From: Brevundimonas sp. PAMC22021
Lineage (GTDB): Bacteria > Pseudomonadota > Alphaproteobacteria > Caulobacterales > Caulobacteraceae
DNA length: 64,000 nt
Assembly: GCF_019443405.1 (NCBI RefSeq)
Contig: NZ_CP080376.1
Span: 2,046,001-2,110,000, forward strand
Direction: 5' to 3'
Shown piece by piece: positions 9,198-18,157 of the stretch. A model generated the notes under the pieces. It was not told the origin of the DNA. It was given only the letters and a program-made list of their open reading frames with translations, and searched no databases. The position numbers and the translations under genes were made by a program. The first letter of the stretch is position 1. Every line of letters begins with the position of its first letter.

Positions 9198-9226
9198 AAA
9201 GGCCCGGGAGCGATCCCGGGCCTTTT
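9198..9226 (+). terminator. Rho-independent terminator of carD
   Basis: A perfect 9-bp stem, GGCCCGGGA / TCCCGGGCC, with a GCGA loop. It is flanked by AAA on the left and a TTTT run on the right. It begins 25 bases after the carD stop. Confidence 0.92.
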
Positions 9227-9301
9227 GCCTTGGATGATCGACAAGGCCGAGGCGCTGATCTACGCCTGAACGCCTCTCCTTCTCAGCCCCAAGATCCGCC
9301 C

Positions 9302-10246
9302 ATGCCTTCCGGCCTCATCGCCCTGCTCGACGACGTGGCGGGGATCGCCAAGCTGGCGGCGGCGTCGATCGACGATGTGGGCGCGGCGGCCGGCAAGGCG
9401 TCGACCAAGGCGGCCGGGGTGGTGATCGACGATGCGGCGGTGACGCCGCGCTATGTCACCGGCCTGTCGCCCAGCCGTGAGCTTCCGATCATCGGCAAGA
9501 TCGCAGTGGGCTCGGTCCGCAACAAGCTGCTGCTGATCCTGCCCGTCGCCTTGCTGCTGACCAGTTTCGCACCGTGGGCCATCACGCCGATCCTGATGTT
9601 GGGCGGCGCCTATCTCTGTTTCGAGGGCGCCGAAAAGCTGATGGAGATGTTCGGCGCAGGCGGGCACGAAAAGGCGGCTCCCGTCGCCGGCGACGCCGCC
9701 GCTCTGGAGGCCGCCACCGTGTCGGGTGCGGTGCGCACCGACCTGATCCTGTCGGCCGAGATCATGACGATCGCCCTGGCCGACGTTTCCGACGCGCCGC
9801 TGCTGATGCAGGCGGGCGTGCTGATCGTGGTGGGCCTGGCCATGACCGTGGCCGTCTACGGCGTGGTCGGCCTGATCGTGAAGATGGACGACATCGGCCT
9901 GCATCTGGCCGAACGCCCCTCCCACGCCGCGCGAGCTTTAGGACGCGGCCTGGTCAAGGCCATGCCGGTGGTCATGAGCGCCCTGTCGACGATCGGCACC
10001 GTGGCCATGCTGTGGGTCGGGGGCGGCATCCTGCTGCACGGCTCGCAAACCCTGGGCTTGGCGTGGCCGGCCGAGCCGGTCGAACACCTGGCCCATGCGA
10101 TCGCCTCAGCTCTAGGCCCGGTCGGAGCCGTCGCCGGTTGGCTGACCACGGCGGTGATCTCCGGCGTTATCGGCGTGGTCGTCGGCGGCCTGATCGCCCT
10201 TGTGCTGCATCAGGCAATGCGGCTGAAGCCCGGCGCCGCCCACTAG
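9302..10246 (+). CDS. DUF808 family integral membrane protein
   Basis: A 314-residue protein. The beginning MPSGLIALLDDVAGIAKLAA, the DDAAVTPRYVTGLSPSRELPI segment and GGAYLCFEGAEKLMEMFG are the signature of DUF808 (YedI-like) proteins. Several hydrophobic segments follow (about 78-110, 160-205, 225-255, 280-305). The function is unknown. The ATG at 9302 is chosen because conservation begins there. An upstream in-frame extension would run into the carD terminator. Confidence 0.88.
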   Translation: MPSGLIALLDDVAGIAKLAAASIDDVGAAAGKASTKAAGVVIDDAAVTPRYVTGLSPSRELPIIGKIAVGSVRNKLLLILPVALLLTSFAPWAITPILMLGGAYLCFEGAEKLMEMFGAGGHEKAAPVAGDAAALEAATVSGAVRTDLILSAEIMTIALADVSDAPLLMQAGVLIVVGLAMTVAVYGVVGLIVKMDDIGLHLAERPSHAARALGRGLVKAMPVVMSALSTIGTVAMLWVGGGILLHGSQTLGLAWPAEPVEHLAHAIASALGPVGAVAGWLTTAVISGVIGVVVGGLIALVLHQAMRLKPGAAH

Positions 10247-10276
10247 GGGCGGACGACCGGACGCATCGGCGACGGC

Positions 10277-10789
10277 TCAGAAATACTCTGCGTTCGCCGG
10301 GCACTGGGCGCTGATGCGGCGCGCGGTGATAGTGGCGGGGATGTAGGGGGTGCCGCGCAGCAGCTGGGCGCCGCCGCGAAAGCGGAAGCTGGTCTGCTCA
10401 TAGGTTCCGTTCAGGCGCACATTGACGTGCCGGCCCTTGGGATCGGTGCAGGAGCCCTCGAAGCGGGCCGAGCCGTCGCCGACCACGCGCGTCGGATAGG
10501 TGCAGCGCCAGCGGCGCGTCGACAGGCCGTTGAAGAAGCGGTTGATCTCGCTGGGGCGCACGCATTTCCGCTCGCTGTCGCCCTGCCCCAGCGCGCTGAA
10601 GGTGTATTCCCAATAGCCCGGCAGCACTTCGCTTTGAGCAGCGGTCTGGGTGGTGGTCTGGGCGGTGGTCTGGGCAATGGGGGCGGCGGCCGGCGCGGCC
10701 AGCATGACGCCGCCGGCCATCAGCGGGGCGGCGATGGCCAGGAGGCGCGGCAGGCGACGGGCGGGCTTGGTGTTCAAGGAAGCAGTCAT
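10277..10789 (-). CDS. Secreted DUF3617-family protein
   Basis: A 170-residue exported protein. A signal peptide (MTASLNTKPARRLPRLLAIAAPLMAGG) is followed by a Thr/Gln/Ala-rich linker (AQTTAQTTTQTAAQ) and then a DUF3617-like domain starting LPGYWEYTFSALGQGD. Two cysteine pairs (KCVRP, RWRCTYP; GSCTDP, AQCPAN) probably form disulfides. The function is unknown. The ATG at 10789 gives a proper signal peptide. A much longer upstream frame runs antisense through rpmB and is not real. Confidence 0.8.
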   Translation of the reverse strand: MTASLNTKPARRLPRLLAIAAPLMAGGVMLAAPAAAPIAQTTAQTTTQTAAQSEVLPGYWEYTFSALGQGDSERKCVRPSEINRFFNGLSTRRWRCTYPTRVVGDGSARFEGSCTDPKGRHVNVRLNGTYEQTSFRFRGGAQLLRGTPYIPATITARRISAQCPANAEYF

Positions 10790-10852
10790 GACGGGTCTGA
10801 TATAGGGCATCCTTTGAATGGAGGCTGAACAAGCCGGTTCCCCGACTTCGGC

Positions 10853-10881
10853 TTGACGCGCAAGCCCCCCTTCCTCTATAC
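10853..10881 (+). promoter_or_regulatory. Housekeeping promoter of rpmB
   Basis: TTGACG at 10853-10858 and CTATAC at 10876-10881, separated by 17 bases. This is the best sigma-70-type match in the window. It lies about 93 bases upstream of the rpmB start codon. Confidence 0.7.
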
Positions 10882-10973
10882 GCCCCCTCTCTCGCGCGGG
10901 ACGTCCTCCCGCGCGTCCTTGTTTCATGCGTTCGCCGTTCACCGCCGATCGCCGCACCTTAAGGATCCTGACG

Positions 10974-11270
10974 ATGTCCCGTCGTTGCGAACTCACCGGC
11001 ATCGGCCCCATGGTCGGCCACAGCGTGAGCCACTCGAACATCAAGACCAAGCGCCGCTTCCTGCCGTCGCTGAAGACGGTCAAGGTCACCTCGGACGCCC
11101 TGGGCCAGACCTTCTCGCTGCGTATCTCGAACGCCGCGCTGCGCACCCTGGACTTCAAGGGCGGCCTGGACGCATTCATCGTCAAGGCTCGCGACGAGCA
11201 GCTGTCGATCGCCGCCCAGCGCATCAAGCGCCAGGTCCGCGCCAAGCTGTCGGAACAAGCCGCCGCCTGA
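10974..11270 (+). CDS. rpmB: Ribosomal protein bL28
   Basis: A 98-residue ribosomal protein recognised by the L28 start [20 protein letters not shown] and [18 protein letters not shown]. The long alphaproteobacterial C-terminus ([17 protein letters not shown]...IKRQVRAKL) is present. The ATG at 10974 follows TTAAGGATCC, a good ribosome site. It is monocistronic, with its own promoter and terminator. Confidence 0.97.
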   Translation: MSRRCELTGIGPMVGHSVSHSNIKTKRRFLPSLKTVKVTSDALGQTFSLRISNAALRTLDFKGGLDAFIVKARDEQLSIAAQRIKRQVRAKLSEQAAA

Positions 11271-11294
11271 TCGGCGAGGCCAATACGATCTGGG

Positions 11295-11323
11295 AAAAGG
11301 CCGGCGGAGACGCCGGCCTTTTT
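11295..11323 (+). terminator. Rho-independent terminator of rpmB
   Basis: The stem GGCCGGCG / CGCCGGCC has a GAGA loop, is preceded by AAAA and followed by TTTTT. It begins about 25 bases after the rpmB stop. Confidence 0.92.
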
Positions 11324-11388
11324 CTTTGCGCGGGGTCCAAGCTTGGCCTAACCGTTCGTCCCGGCTGTTTTCATCCGGGGGCTGCAAG

Positions 11389-13152
11389 ATGACCGTATCC
11401 GCTGTGCGCACATTGACGCTGGCCGCCTCGGTGCTGGCGCTCGCCGCCTGCGCCACCCCGCCGCCGCCCACTCCGGTTCCGCCCGCGCCGCGCGAATCGA
11501 CGCCCTTCACCCTCGCCACCGACCAGCCGCGGCCGGCCGAGCAGCTGGCCATGCGGTTCGACAAGGCGGACTTGGCGATCCGCGTGATCCCGCAGGACCA
11601 GGCCATCGACGCCGTGGCCGTGCTGGACTTCACCGCCACCGCGCCGCTCGACCGGCTGGTCGTCGAGCTGGACACGCTGTTGACCATCTCCTCGGTGCAG
11701 GTGGACGGACAGGAGGTCCCGCCCGACCGCTGGTCGAACCCGGAGGGGCGGCTGACGGTGGACTTGCCGCAGACCCTGCCCTCCGGACGATCCGCAGCCC
11801 TTCGCATCGCCTACGCCGGCAAGCCGCGCGTCGCGCCTCGTGCGCCGTGGGACGGCGGCTTTGTCTGGTCGACCGCGCCGTCGGGCGAGCCCTGGATCGC
11901 GACCGCCGTTCAGGGCGAGGGCTGCGACCTGTTCTGGCCCTGCATCGACCATCCGCACGGCGAGCCCGCGCGCGTCGACCTGCACATCACCGTGCCGTCG
12001 AACCTGGCCGCGCCATCCAACGGCCGCTTCCTGGGCAAGGTGGATCACGGCGACGGCTGGTCGACCTGGAACTGGTCGGCCAAGCGGCCGAACACCTATG
12101 CGGTGGCCCTGAACATCGGCCCCTACGAGCGGGTGGCCAGCGAGTACCGGAGCCGGTTCGGCAACACCCTGCCGCTGCAGTACTGGCACCTGAAGAGCGA
12201 CGATCCCACGCAGGTCCAGGCCCTGTTCGCCGAACTGCCGCTGATGCTGGACTTCTTTGAATCGACTGTCGGGCCCTATCCCTTCGGCGACGAAAAGGTC
12301 GGCGTGGTCGAGACGCCGCACCTGGGCATGGAACACCAGACGATCAACGCCTATGGCAATGGCTACAAGCTGGACGGGCGCGGCTACGACTGGCTGATGC
12401 AGCACGAGTTCGCCCACGAGTGGTTCGGCAACCAGCTGACCAATGAGAACGCCGACGACATGTGGCTGCACGAGGGATTGGGCAGCTACATGCAGCCGCT
12501 CTACGCCCGATGGCTGAACGGCGAACGCTACATGCAGCGCGAACTCGCCAATCAGCGCGAAGGCCTGATCAACAAATTCCCCGTGGTGTCCGGCGCGCCC
12601 AAGACCGAGGACGAAGTCTATTTCGGCGGAACGGGCCCGGGCAACGACATCTATTCCAAGGGATCGCTGATCGCGCACTCGCTGCGGATGCTGATCGGCG
12701 ACGCGGCGTTCAAGGAGGCGGTGACGCGGCTGGTCTATGGTCGTCCCGATCCGCGTCCGGGCGCTTTTGAGCCGCTGTACCGCTCGACGCCCGACTTCCT
12801 GCGCATCGTCAACGAGGTGACGGGCAAGGATTACGGCTGGTTCTTCCGGGGCTACCTGTACCAGGCGGCCTTGCCGGTGCTGAACCAGACGCGCGAGGGC
12901 GACCGGCTGAGCCTGTCGTGGACCAGCGGCGACGGCGCTCCCTTCCCGATGCCGGTGGAGGTCGAGATCGACGGGCGCGTGCAGACGCTGGCCATGACGG
13001 GCGGGCGGGGCTCGGTGACCGTTCCGGCGGGCGCGCACGTGCTGATCGACCCGCAGAACAAGGTGCTGCGCCAGCTCGACTTCGTCGACGACTACCAGGC
13101 CTGGCGCGAGGCCGAGCGCCGGAGGCGCGCGGCCGCGAGGACCGGCGACTAG
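11389..13152 (+). CDS. M1-family metallopeptidase, lipoprotein
   Basis: A 587-residue gluzincin aminopeptidase. A lipoprotein signal (LALAACATPPPP, lipid-modified Cys about 21) anchors it to a membrane, followed by a proline-rich linker. Zinc ligands are H339 and H343 in HEFAHEW, with E340 as the general base and E362 (MWLHEGLG) as the third ligand, the HEXXH-x18-E pattern. The exopeptidase motif GxMEN appears as GMEH (about 313-316), with His instead of Asn. The protein probably trims peptides in the periplasm. The ATG at 11389 gives the signal peptide directly. Confidence 0.92.
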   Translation: MTVSAVRTLTLAASVLALAACATPPPPTPVPPAPRESTPFTLATDQPRPAEQLAMRFDKADLAIRVIPQDQAIDAVAVLDFTATAPLDRLVVELDTLLTISSVQVDGQEVPPDRWSNPEGRLTVDLPQTLPSGRSAALRIAYAGKPRVAPRAPWDGGFVWSTAPSGEPWIATAVQGEGCDLFWPCIDHPHGEPARVDLHITVPSNLAAPSNGRFLGKVDHGDGWSTWNWSAKRPNTYAVALNIGPYERVASEYRSRFGNTLPLQYWHLKSDDPTQVQALFAELPLMLDFFESTVGPYPFGDEKVGVVETPHLGMEHQTINAYGNGYKLDGRGYDWLMQHEFAHEWFGNQLTNENADDMWLHEGLGSYMQPLYARWLNGERYMQRELANQREGLINKFPVVSGAPKTEDEVYFGGTGPGNDIYSKGSLIAHSLRMLIGDAAFKEAVTRLVYGRPDPRPGAFEPLYRSTPDFLRIVNEVTGKDYGWFFRGYLYQAALPVLNQTREGDRLSLSWTSGDGAPFPMPVEVEIDGRVQTLAMTGGRGSVTVPAGAHVLIDPQNKVLRQLDFVDDYQAWREAERRRRAAARTGD

Positions 13153-13215
13153 GCGCCCCTGTCGCCGCGCTGTCGCATCCTGTGACAGGCGAAATCAATC
13201 TGCTAAGGTGAGGGG

Positions 13216-13797
13216 ATGATCGCCTCCCCGGTCCTGCACGCCCTTCGCGCCGCGACGGGCCCGGCTCACGACGCGCTGGAAACCCAGGCCCGGATCGAGC
13301 CTCGCTTGGCGGACCGCCGCACGCGCGGGGCGCTGGTGGCCGACTTTCACCGGTTCCATGCGGGGCTCGAGGCTGCGGCCCATCCACTGATCGCAGACCT
13401 GGACGAGGGTTTCCGGGTCCGCTCGCGTGCGGAAGGGATTGCGCACGACCTGCGTGACCTGGGCGTTCTCACACCGCCCATGCGGCCGATGACGCCGCCA
13501 GCCTCGGTCGGCGAGGCGCTGGGCCGGGTCTATGTGGCGGAGGGCTCGATGCTGGGCGGCCGCATCATCCGCCGCCGGCTGGCCGCGCAGGGGATCGATC
13601 TGACCGGCCTGGCGTTTCTCGATCCCTGGGGCGACGACACGGGCGCGCGCTGGCGCGGCTTCATCGCCGCCATGGAGCGCGCCTGCGCCACGGGCGCCGC
13701 CGATATGGACGCGGTGGTGCGTGGAGGGCTACACGGGTTTGCCTTCGCCGAGCGCGCCCTCGCCGATCGATGTGGAACGGAGACGCCGGTTGACTGA
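13216..13797 (+). CDS. Biliverdin-producing heme oxygenase
   Basis: A 193-residue protein of the bacterial HemO/BphO type. An N-terminal histidine in the segment GPAHDALE (about residue 18) is the likely proximal heme ligand, and GRVYVAEGSMLGGRIIRRRL matches the distal helix with its flexible glycines. It opens heme to biliverdin, which is the chromophore of the phytochrome encoded immediately downstream. The two genes overlap if the phytochrome starts at 13790. The ribosome site AAGGTGAGGGG precedes the ATG. Confidence 0.92.
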   Translation: MIASPVLHALRAATGPAHDALETQARIEPRLADRRTRGALVADFHRFHAGLEAAAHPLIADLDEGFRVRSRAEGIAHDLRDLGVLTPPMRPMTPPASVGEALGRVYVAEGSMLGGRIIRRRLAAQGIDLTGLAFLDPWGDDTGARWRGFIAAMERACATGAADMDAVVRGGLHGFAFAERALADRCGTETPVD

Positions 13798-15940
13798 CGC
13801 CGCAGTGCAGCTCGAGCCCCTTCTAAACGATTGCGATCGGGAGCCGATCCACATCCCGCAGGCCATCCAGCCGCACGGCTTCCTGCTGGCGCTGGAACGC
13901 GGATCCCTGTTGGCGGTCGAGGGCGCCGGCGACATCGAAGGCCTGACGGGCGTCCGGGCCTGGCAGGACCAGCCCGTCGATCTGGTGCTGGGCGACGGCC
14001 TGGGGCGCAAGCTGCGCGAGATGATCCGGGGCGGCGAGACGGGCTTCGTGGACCGCTGGCGCGGGGTCAACCGGATCGATTACGACGTGATCATGCACCA
14101 CGTCGGCGACCGCACCGTGGTCGAGGTGGAGCAGTCCTCCCAGGCCGCGCGGCTGGGCATCGAACTGGTCGGACGCCTCGACACGGCCGGCGCGGCGCTG
14201 GAACGCGCGGCCTCGGTCCAGGCGGTGTGCGAGGTCGCCGCCGAGGCGTTCCGCAAGTTGACCGGCTTCGACCGGATCATGATCTACCGCTTCCTCGACG
14301 ATGACGCCGGCCATGTGGTGGCCGAGGCGCGCGAGGAGACCTCGTCGTCGTTCCTGAACCACCACTTCCCGGCGACCGACATCCCGCGCCAGGCCCGCGC
14401 GCTTTATGTGCGCAATCCGGTGCGGGTCATTCCCGACGCCGCCTATGCGCCGCAGCCGCTGCGCGGCGGCGAAGGCCGACCGCCATTGGACATGAGCGAC
14501 TGCGGCCTGCGCAGCGTCTCGCCCATCCATCTGCAGTATCTGAAGAACATGGGCGTGCGCGCTTCGGCTTCGGTGTCCATCGTCGTCGATGACGCCCTGT
14601 GGGGGCTGATCGCCTGCCACAACGAGCGACCCAAGCTGCTGCCCTACGAACTGCGCGTCGCCTCCACCACCCTGGCCCGCAATCTCGCGCGCCAGATCAA
14701 GGCCCGCGCCGAAGCCGAACTGTACCGAGAGCGGGTGCGCCTGCGCCGGCTGGAGGACGAACTGCTGGCCGCCCTGCCCGCCGAACGGCCGCTGGTCGAC
14801 GGGCTGGGCCAACGCTCGCAGGCGCTGCTGAACCTGGTCGCCGCCGATGGCGTGGCCATTGTCCAGGACGGCCGCACCCAGACCTTTGGCCGCTGCCCGC
14901 CAACTGACGCGATCGACTATCTGGACGGCTGGGTCTCTCAACAGCCCGGCCTGCGTCCGGTCGCCAGCAACAGCCTGTCCGCCGTCCTGCCCCAGGCCGC
15001 GGCCTGGACCGCGCACGCCAGCGGCCTGCTGGCGGTTCGGGTCAGCAGCGAGCGGCCGCTGTCGCTCCTGTGGTTCCGTTCCGAGATCCCCGAGACCATC
15101 CGCTGGGCGGGCGATCCGTCGACGGCGGTCAAGTCGAACACGCGCGGCGTCCTGACGCCCCGCGCCTCGTTCGAAGACTATACGGAGACCGTGCGGGGCC
15201 GCGCCCGGCGGTGGGACGCGGCGGCGGTGGAATCGGCGGCTCGGCTACGCGACGCCCTGCTGGATTTCAGCGCGGTCAGCCAGTTGCGCCGCATGAACCA
15301 GTCGCTGCAGGCCAGCCTGACCGAGCGCGACCTCCGGCTCGAGCAGCAGCAATACCTGATCCGCGAGGTCAACCACCGGGTTCAGAACAGCCTGACGCTG
15401 GTCTCCAGCTTCCTGGGATTGCAGGCGCGTGAACAGACCGACCGGGTCGCCGCCGCCGCCCTGCAGGAGGCGCGCCAGCGCGTACGCGCGGTGTCGGCCG
15501 TTCATACCCGTCTCTATCAGGACACCCAGTCCGTCTCGGTCGATCTGGCCCGCTACGTCGATGATCTGATCGAAGACCTCGGCGCATCCACCGGGCCCGA
15601 GTGGCGTGACGCCATCGAAACCCAGCTGGCGCCGATCAGCGTTGAATCCGGCCGTTCGGTCACGATCGGCCTGATCCTGACCGAGCTGATCATCAATTCG
15701 CAAAAGTATGCATATGACGGTGCCGTGGGCTCGGTCTGCATCCAGTTGTCAGAACCCGAGGCCGGGGTGCTGCGCCTTTCGGTTCAGGACAGGGGCAGAG
15801 GCGGGCATCAATCGGGCGCCGGCTTCGGCTCCATGATGATACAAAGCCTCGTCGGCCAACTCGGCGGGACGCTGGACTACTACGACCGCTCGCCCGGGCT
15901 GGAGGCGGTGCTGCGGGCCCGCATCGACGCGCTGACCTGA
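13790..15940 (+). CDS. bphP: Bacteriophytochrome histidine kinase (HisKA_2/HWE type)
   Basis: About 716 residues. Order: PAS (20-120), GAF (145-300, with the PATDIPRQARALYVRN motif and HLQYLKNMGVRASASVSI), PHY (325-495, with a PRASF tongue), then a short kinase. The biliverdin-binding cysteine is C15 in LLNDCDREPIHIPQ. The phosphorylated histidine is about H529 in REVNHRVQNSL, and the ATP-binding N-box is TELIINSQKYAYDG (N636). This is the HisKA_2/HWE class rather than classical HisKA. I favour the TTG at 13790 (GGAG seven bases upstream, overlapping the heme oxygenase stop). GTG 13772 and ATG 13721 are alternatives. No response regulator is adjacent. Confidence 0.9.
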   Translation: MTDAAVQLEPLLNDCDREPIHIPQAIQPHGFLLALERGSLLAVEGAGDIEGLTGVRAWQDQPVDLVLGDGLGRKLREMIRGGETGFVDRWRGVNRIDYDVIMHHVGDRTVVEVEQSSQAARLGIELVGRLDTAGAALERAASVQAVCEVAAEAFRKLTGFDRIMIYRFLDDDAGHVVAEAREETSSSFLNHHFPATDIPRQARALYVRNPVRVIPDAAYAPQPLRGGEGRPPLDMSDCGLRSVSPIHLQYLKNMGVRASASVSIVVDDALWGLIACHNERPKLLPYELRVASTTLARNLARQIKARAEAELYRERVRLRRLEDELLAALPAERPLVDGLGQRSQALLNLVAADGVAIVQDGRTQTFGRCPPTDAIDYLDGWVSQQPGLRPVASNSLSAVLPQAAAWTAHASGLLAVRVSSERPLSLLWFRSEIPETIRWAGDPSTAVKSNTRGVLTPRASFEDYTETVRGRARRWDAAAVESAARLRDALLDFSAVSQLRRMNQSLQASLTERDLRLEQQQYLIREVNHRVQNSLTLVSSFLGLQAREQTDRVAAAALQEARQRVRAVSAVHTRLYQDTQSVSVDLARYVDDLIEDLGASTGPEWRDAIETQLAPISVESGRSVTIGLILTELIINSQKYAYDGAVGSVCIQLSEPEAGVLRLSVQDRGRGGHQSGAGFGSMMIQSLVGQLGGTLDYYDRSPGLEAVLRARIDALT

Positions 15941-16012
15941 CGGCGTTGTCTTAAGCGGGCGTTCAGCACGACCGCACACCTCGTCTTGAACTGTGGGCGG
16001 CATGGTGAGCCC

Positions 16013-16477
16013 ATGCTGACCCCGCGCCGCCTCGTTCACATCGCCCGGCTGATCTTTCTGATCGGCGTCGCCGTCCTGGCCGTTCTGGTGCTTGGCCCGT
16101 TCCAGGGTCTCGAGGAACGGATCGGCCTGACCGACAAGTCCGCCCATGTGATCGCCTTTTACCTGCTGGGTGTCGCCACCCTCGCCATCGCGCCGAAATG
16201 GCGACGCACGGACCTGATGCTGGCCCTTCTGGGCGCAGGCGTGCTGATCGAGGTGTTGCAGGGCTTCACCGGCCGGTCGATGTCGCTGAGCGATCTGGGC
16301 GCCGACGCCCTGGGCCTGGCGGCGGCGGCCGCGCCGGGCTTTGTCGAACAGCTGCGCCGCCTGGCCCGCCGCCACCCCGACCTGTCCTTCGCCGAGATCG
16401 CCGCGCTGGACCGTCGCCGCACCCGCCGCGCCGAGGCGCCGATCACCGGCGCGCGGCCGGAGGGCAAGATCAACTAG
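16013..16477 (+). CDS. VanZ-like small membrane protein
   Basis: A 154-residue protein with four hydrophobic segments. The VanZ-like signature is DKSAHVIAFYLLGVATL followed by GAGVLIEVLQGFTGRSMSLSDLGADALG. Family members are often found with cell-envelope genes; their biochemical role is not established. It has a basic C-terminal tail (RRRTRRAEAP). The ribosome site is weak. Confidence 0.82.
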   Translation: MLTPRRLVHIARLIFLIGVAVLAVLVLGPFQGLEERIGLTDKSAHVIAFYLLGVATLAIAPKWRRTDLMLALLGAGVLIEVLQGFTGRSMSLSDLGADALGLAAAAAPGFVEQLRRLARRHPDLSFAEIAALDRRRTRRAEAPITGARPEGKIN

Positions 16478-16530
16478 CGTCGCCCCACGTCTGAGACGAT
16501 GCGACGGACGCTCGGCTCACGCCACCATCA

Positions 16531-17490
16531 TCACCGCGTCTGATCTTCGCCCAAGGATCGATGACGGCGAGCCGCAAGACGCCTGGCGATGGACCCTTCA
16601 TGCGCTGCGACGGTCAAGCGATCATACCCCACCTCATAGGCCGCCTTGAGGTAGTCCTCGTCCCACTCCGTCATGGCGTCGAACGAGGCTGGGTCGTCAA
16701 ACAGGCTGAGAACGGTGTCGGGGCCGAACGCCGCATCCGGATCGACCTGGGTCAGCACGACCATGGCGACATAGTCGGTGAGCGCCGACATCGCCGCCCG
16801 CTCAGTTTTGGAGAAGTCGATCACGACTGTCACCGTCTCAAGATCATAGCGCAGCGGCGATCTGATGAGGCTTGGGCGGCTCACTCGCGTGAACGGCACC
16901 GTCGATCCCGCTATGCCCGTGCCGAAGCCCTGCATTGTTGCTCCGGCCGCCGCTGCGCTGCTGCGTCCAGCGACCACGCCATCATCGACACTGCGCGGCA
17001 AGGTCAAATGCCACCAACGCACCGGGGCATCCGACGACATGAACCGCCCCATCGCTCTGAGGTCTTGGCTGGAATGATCGACGGGATAACGGAAGCGCCG
17101 GCGATCGGCCCTGACCAGTTCCTTTGCCGTCCGCTTCCCGTCATCAGTGCCGACGACCAGCACGTTGGCCGCACAGCCAGGCTCACCTATCCCAAGCCCC
17201 ACCTCGGCGGCGCGGCGCGAGATCCCGTCCACCATCTGCTGCCCGTGAGGCGGCCGCAAGCCGGCTACCCGGACACAAAGCGATTTGGTCCATCGCCCGG
17301 GGAGCGTACCGCGCGGCGGCCTGTCGCCTGCAGCGTCAACGAAGGCTCGGGCCGCATCCTCCAACGCCCGACCATAGACGACGACCTCATCCACCTCGGT
17401 CGGTTCCTGAGAAGTCGAGAGCGGCGCCTCGGCCGTCTGCCCCGTCGAGCCCCAAGCGACCGCCAACAGCCAAAAGCCCAACCAGGACAT
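16531..17490 (-). CDS. Secreted protein of unknown function
   Basis: A 319-residue protein with a probable signal peptide (MSWLGFWLLAVAWGSTGQTAEA), then DEVVVYGR, a stretch often found after the signal peptide of Caulobacterales envelope proteins. No known domain is recognised. Three cysteines are visible, in the first half (SLCVRVAG, GEPGCAANVL) and elsewhere none, and a Ser/Ala/Gly-rich region lies at about 185-210. A strong AGGGAGG ribosome site precedes the ATG. It is the last chromosomal gene before the integrated element. Confidence 0.7.
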   Translation of the reverse strand: MSWLGFWLLAVAWGSTGQTAEAPLSTSQEPTEVDEVVVYGRALEDAARAFVDAAGDRPPRGTLPGRWTKSLCVRVAGLRPPHGQQMVDGISRRAAEVGLGIGEPGCAANVLVVGTDDGKRTAKELVRADRRRFRYPVDHSSQDLRAMGRFMSSDAPVRWWHLTLPRSVDDGVVAGRSSAAAAGATMQGFGTGIAGSTVPFTRVSRPSLIRSPLRYDLETVTVVIDFSKTERAAMSALTDYVAMVVLTQVDPDAAFGPDTVLSLFDDPASFDAMTEWDEDYLKAAYEVGYDRLTVAAHEGSIARRLAARRHRSLGEDQTR

Positions 17491-17660
17491 CCAAGCCTCC
17501 CTGTAACCCGCGCCTAGCTAAGTCGATAATCGCGCACCCGTCTACGGATACGCCTCGTGACCCCAAACCGATCCGGTCGGTAGGTTCCGCAAGATCATGC
17601 GGTGAGTTGCAGGAGCCTCTTTCGGCTCGACCTTGGTCGCCGGCGGGTGGTGGTGCGAAG

Positions 17661-17693
17661 CCTCAAGGCTCCAGCTCGATGTCCCAGTAGAGG
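17661..17693 (-). repeat. Left attachment site: displaced 3' end of the HNH gene
   Basis: Read on the reverse strand this is LYWDIELEP-stop, the same C-terminus as the intact HNH gene at 43152-43712. Bases 17673-17693 (starting AGCTCGATGT) are identical over 21 bp to 43162-43182. Outside the core the two copies differ at silent positions (GAGCTGGAGCCTTGA here, GAGCTCGAACCCTAG at the right). The direct reading is that an element integrated into the 3' end of the HNH gene and pushed the native last codons here. Confidence 0.88.
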
Positions 17694-17775
17694 AAGCAGG
17701 TTCCGCCTTGTACGCTCGGATAAGCTCCTGAGGGCATTGATAAAAAACGACATCCGTCGACCCGGCCGATGTCGA

Positions 17776-17795
17776 TGGTCACCATATGGCCACCA
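17776..17795. repeat. 20-bp near-palindrome, copy 1 (left end)
   Basis: TGGTCACCATATGGCCACCA, identical to the copy at 42958 and with one mismatch to that at 43024. It lies 82 bases inside the left attachment core. The position suggests an arm-type integrase or excisionase binding site. Confidence 0.75.
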
Positions 17796-18157
17796 CAGCG
17801 ACGGAAACCGCAGCGATTTCCAGCACCCGATAGAGACTACCAGACACGAGCGGAAAAGTCGTGACTCACGGCTCTAAAGCGCCAGAAACGGACATTGAAT
17901 CGGGGTCGGGAAGCTGTCATTCAGTTCCTCTCGAGCACCTCCCAGAAGACCGGGCTTCGGTCAAATCCGCCCCTCGATAGGCCGCGCCGGCTGGCGCGTC
18001 CCAGAGAGACGATGGCCTCTACCTCAGTGCTACACAGCCGCGACGGCGGCACTACCGCTCTGATCACATCCCTCTCCATCAGTCGGCATCCCACCGGCCC
18101 GGAAAGTCCACTCGACCTCAGGCACCCAGCGGGCAATGGACGTCGTGACATGCCATC

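Larger units (their letters stand above)
17491..18157. other. Non-coding chromosome-element junction
   Basis: No gene is supported here. 17491-17660 is chromosomal flank. The left attachment site lies at 17661-17693, and a 20-bp near-palindrome at 17776-17795. The rest up to the end of the DUF3883 gene shows no recognisable gene, terminator or further repeat. Confidence 0.6.

Noticed and set aside
17661..17693. Pseudogene of an HNH endonuclease
   Set aside because: Only about eleven codons are present and the rest is not degraded but absent. It is better explained as the displaced 3' end at an attachment site.
17491..18157. Small genes in the left junction (e.g. an 88-codon frame at 17895)
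   Set aside because: No ribosome site or recognisable protein pattern; low-complexity Arg/Ser content.
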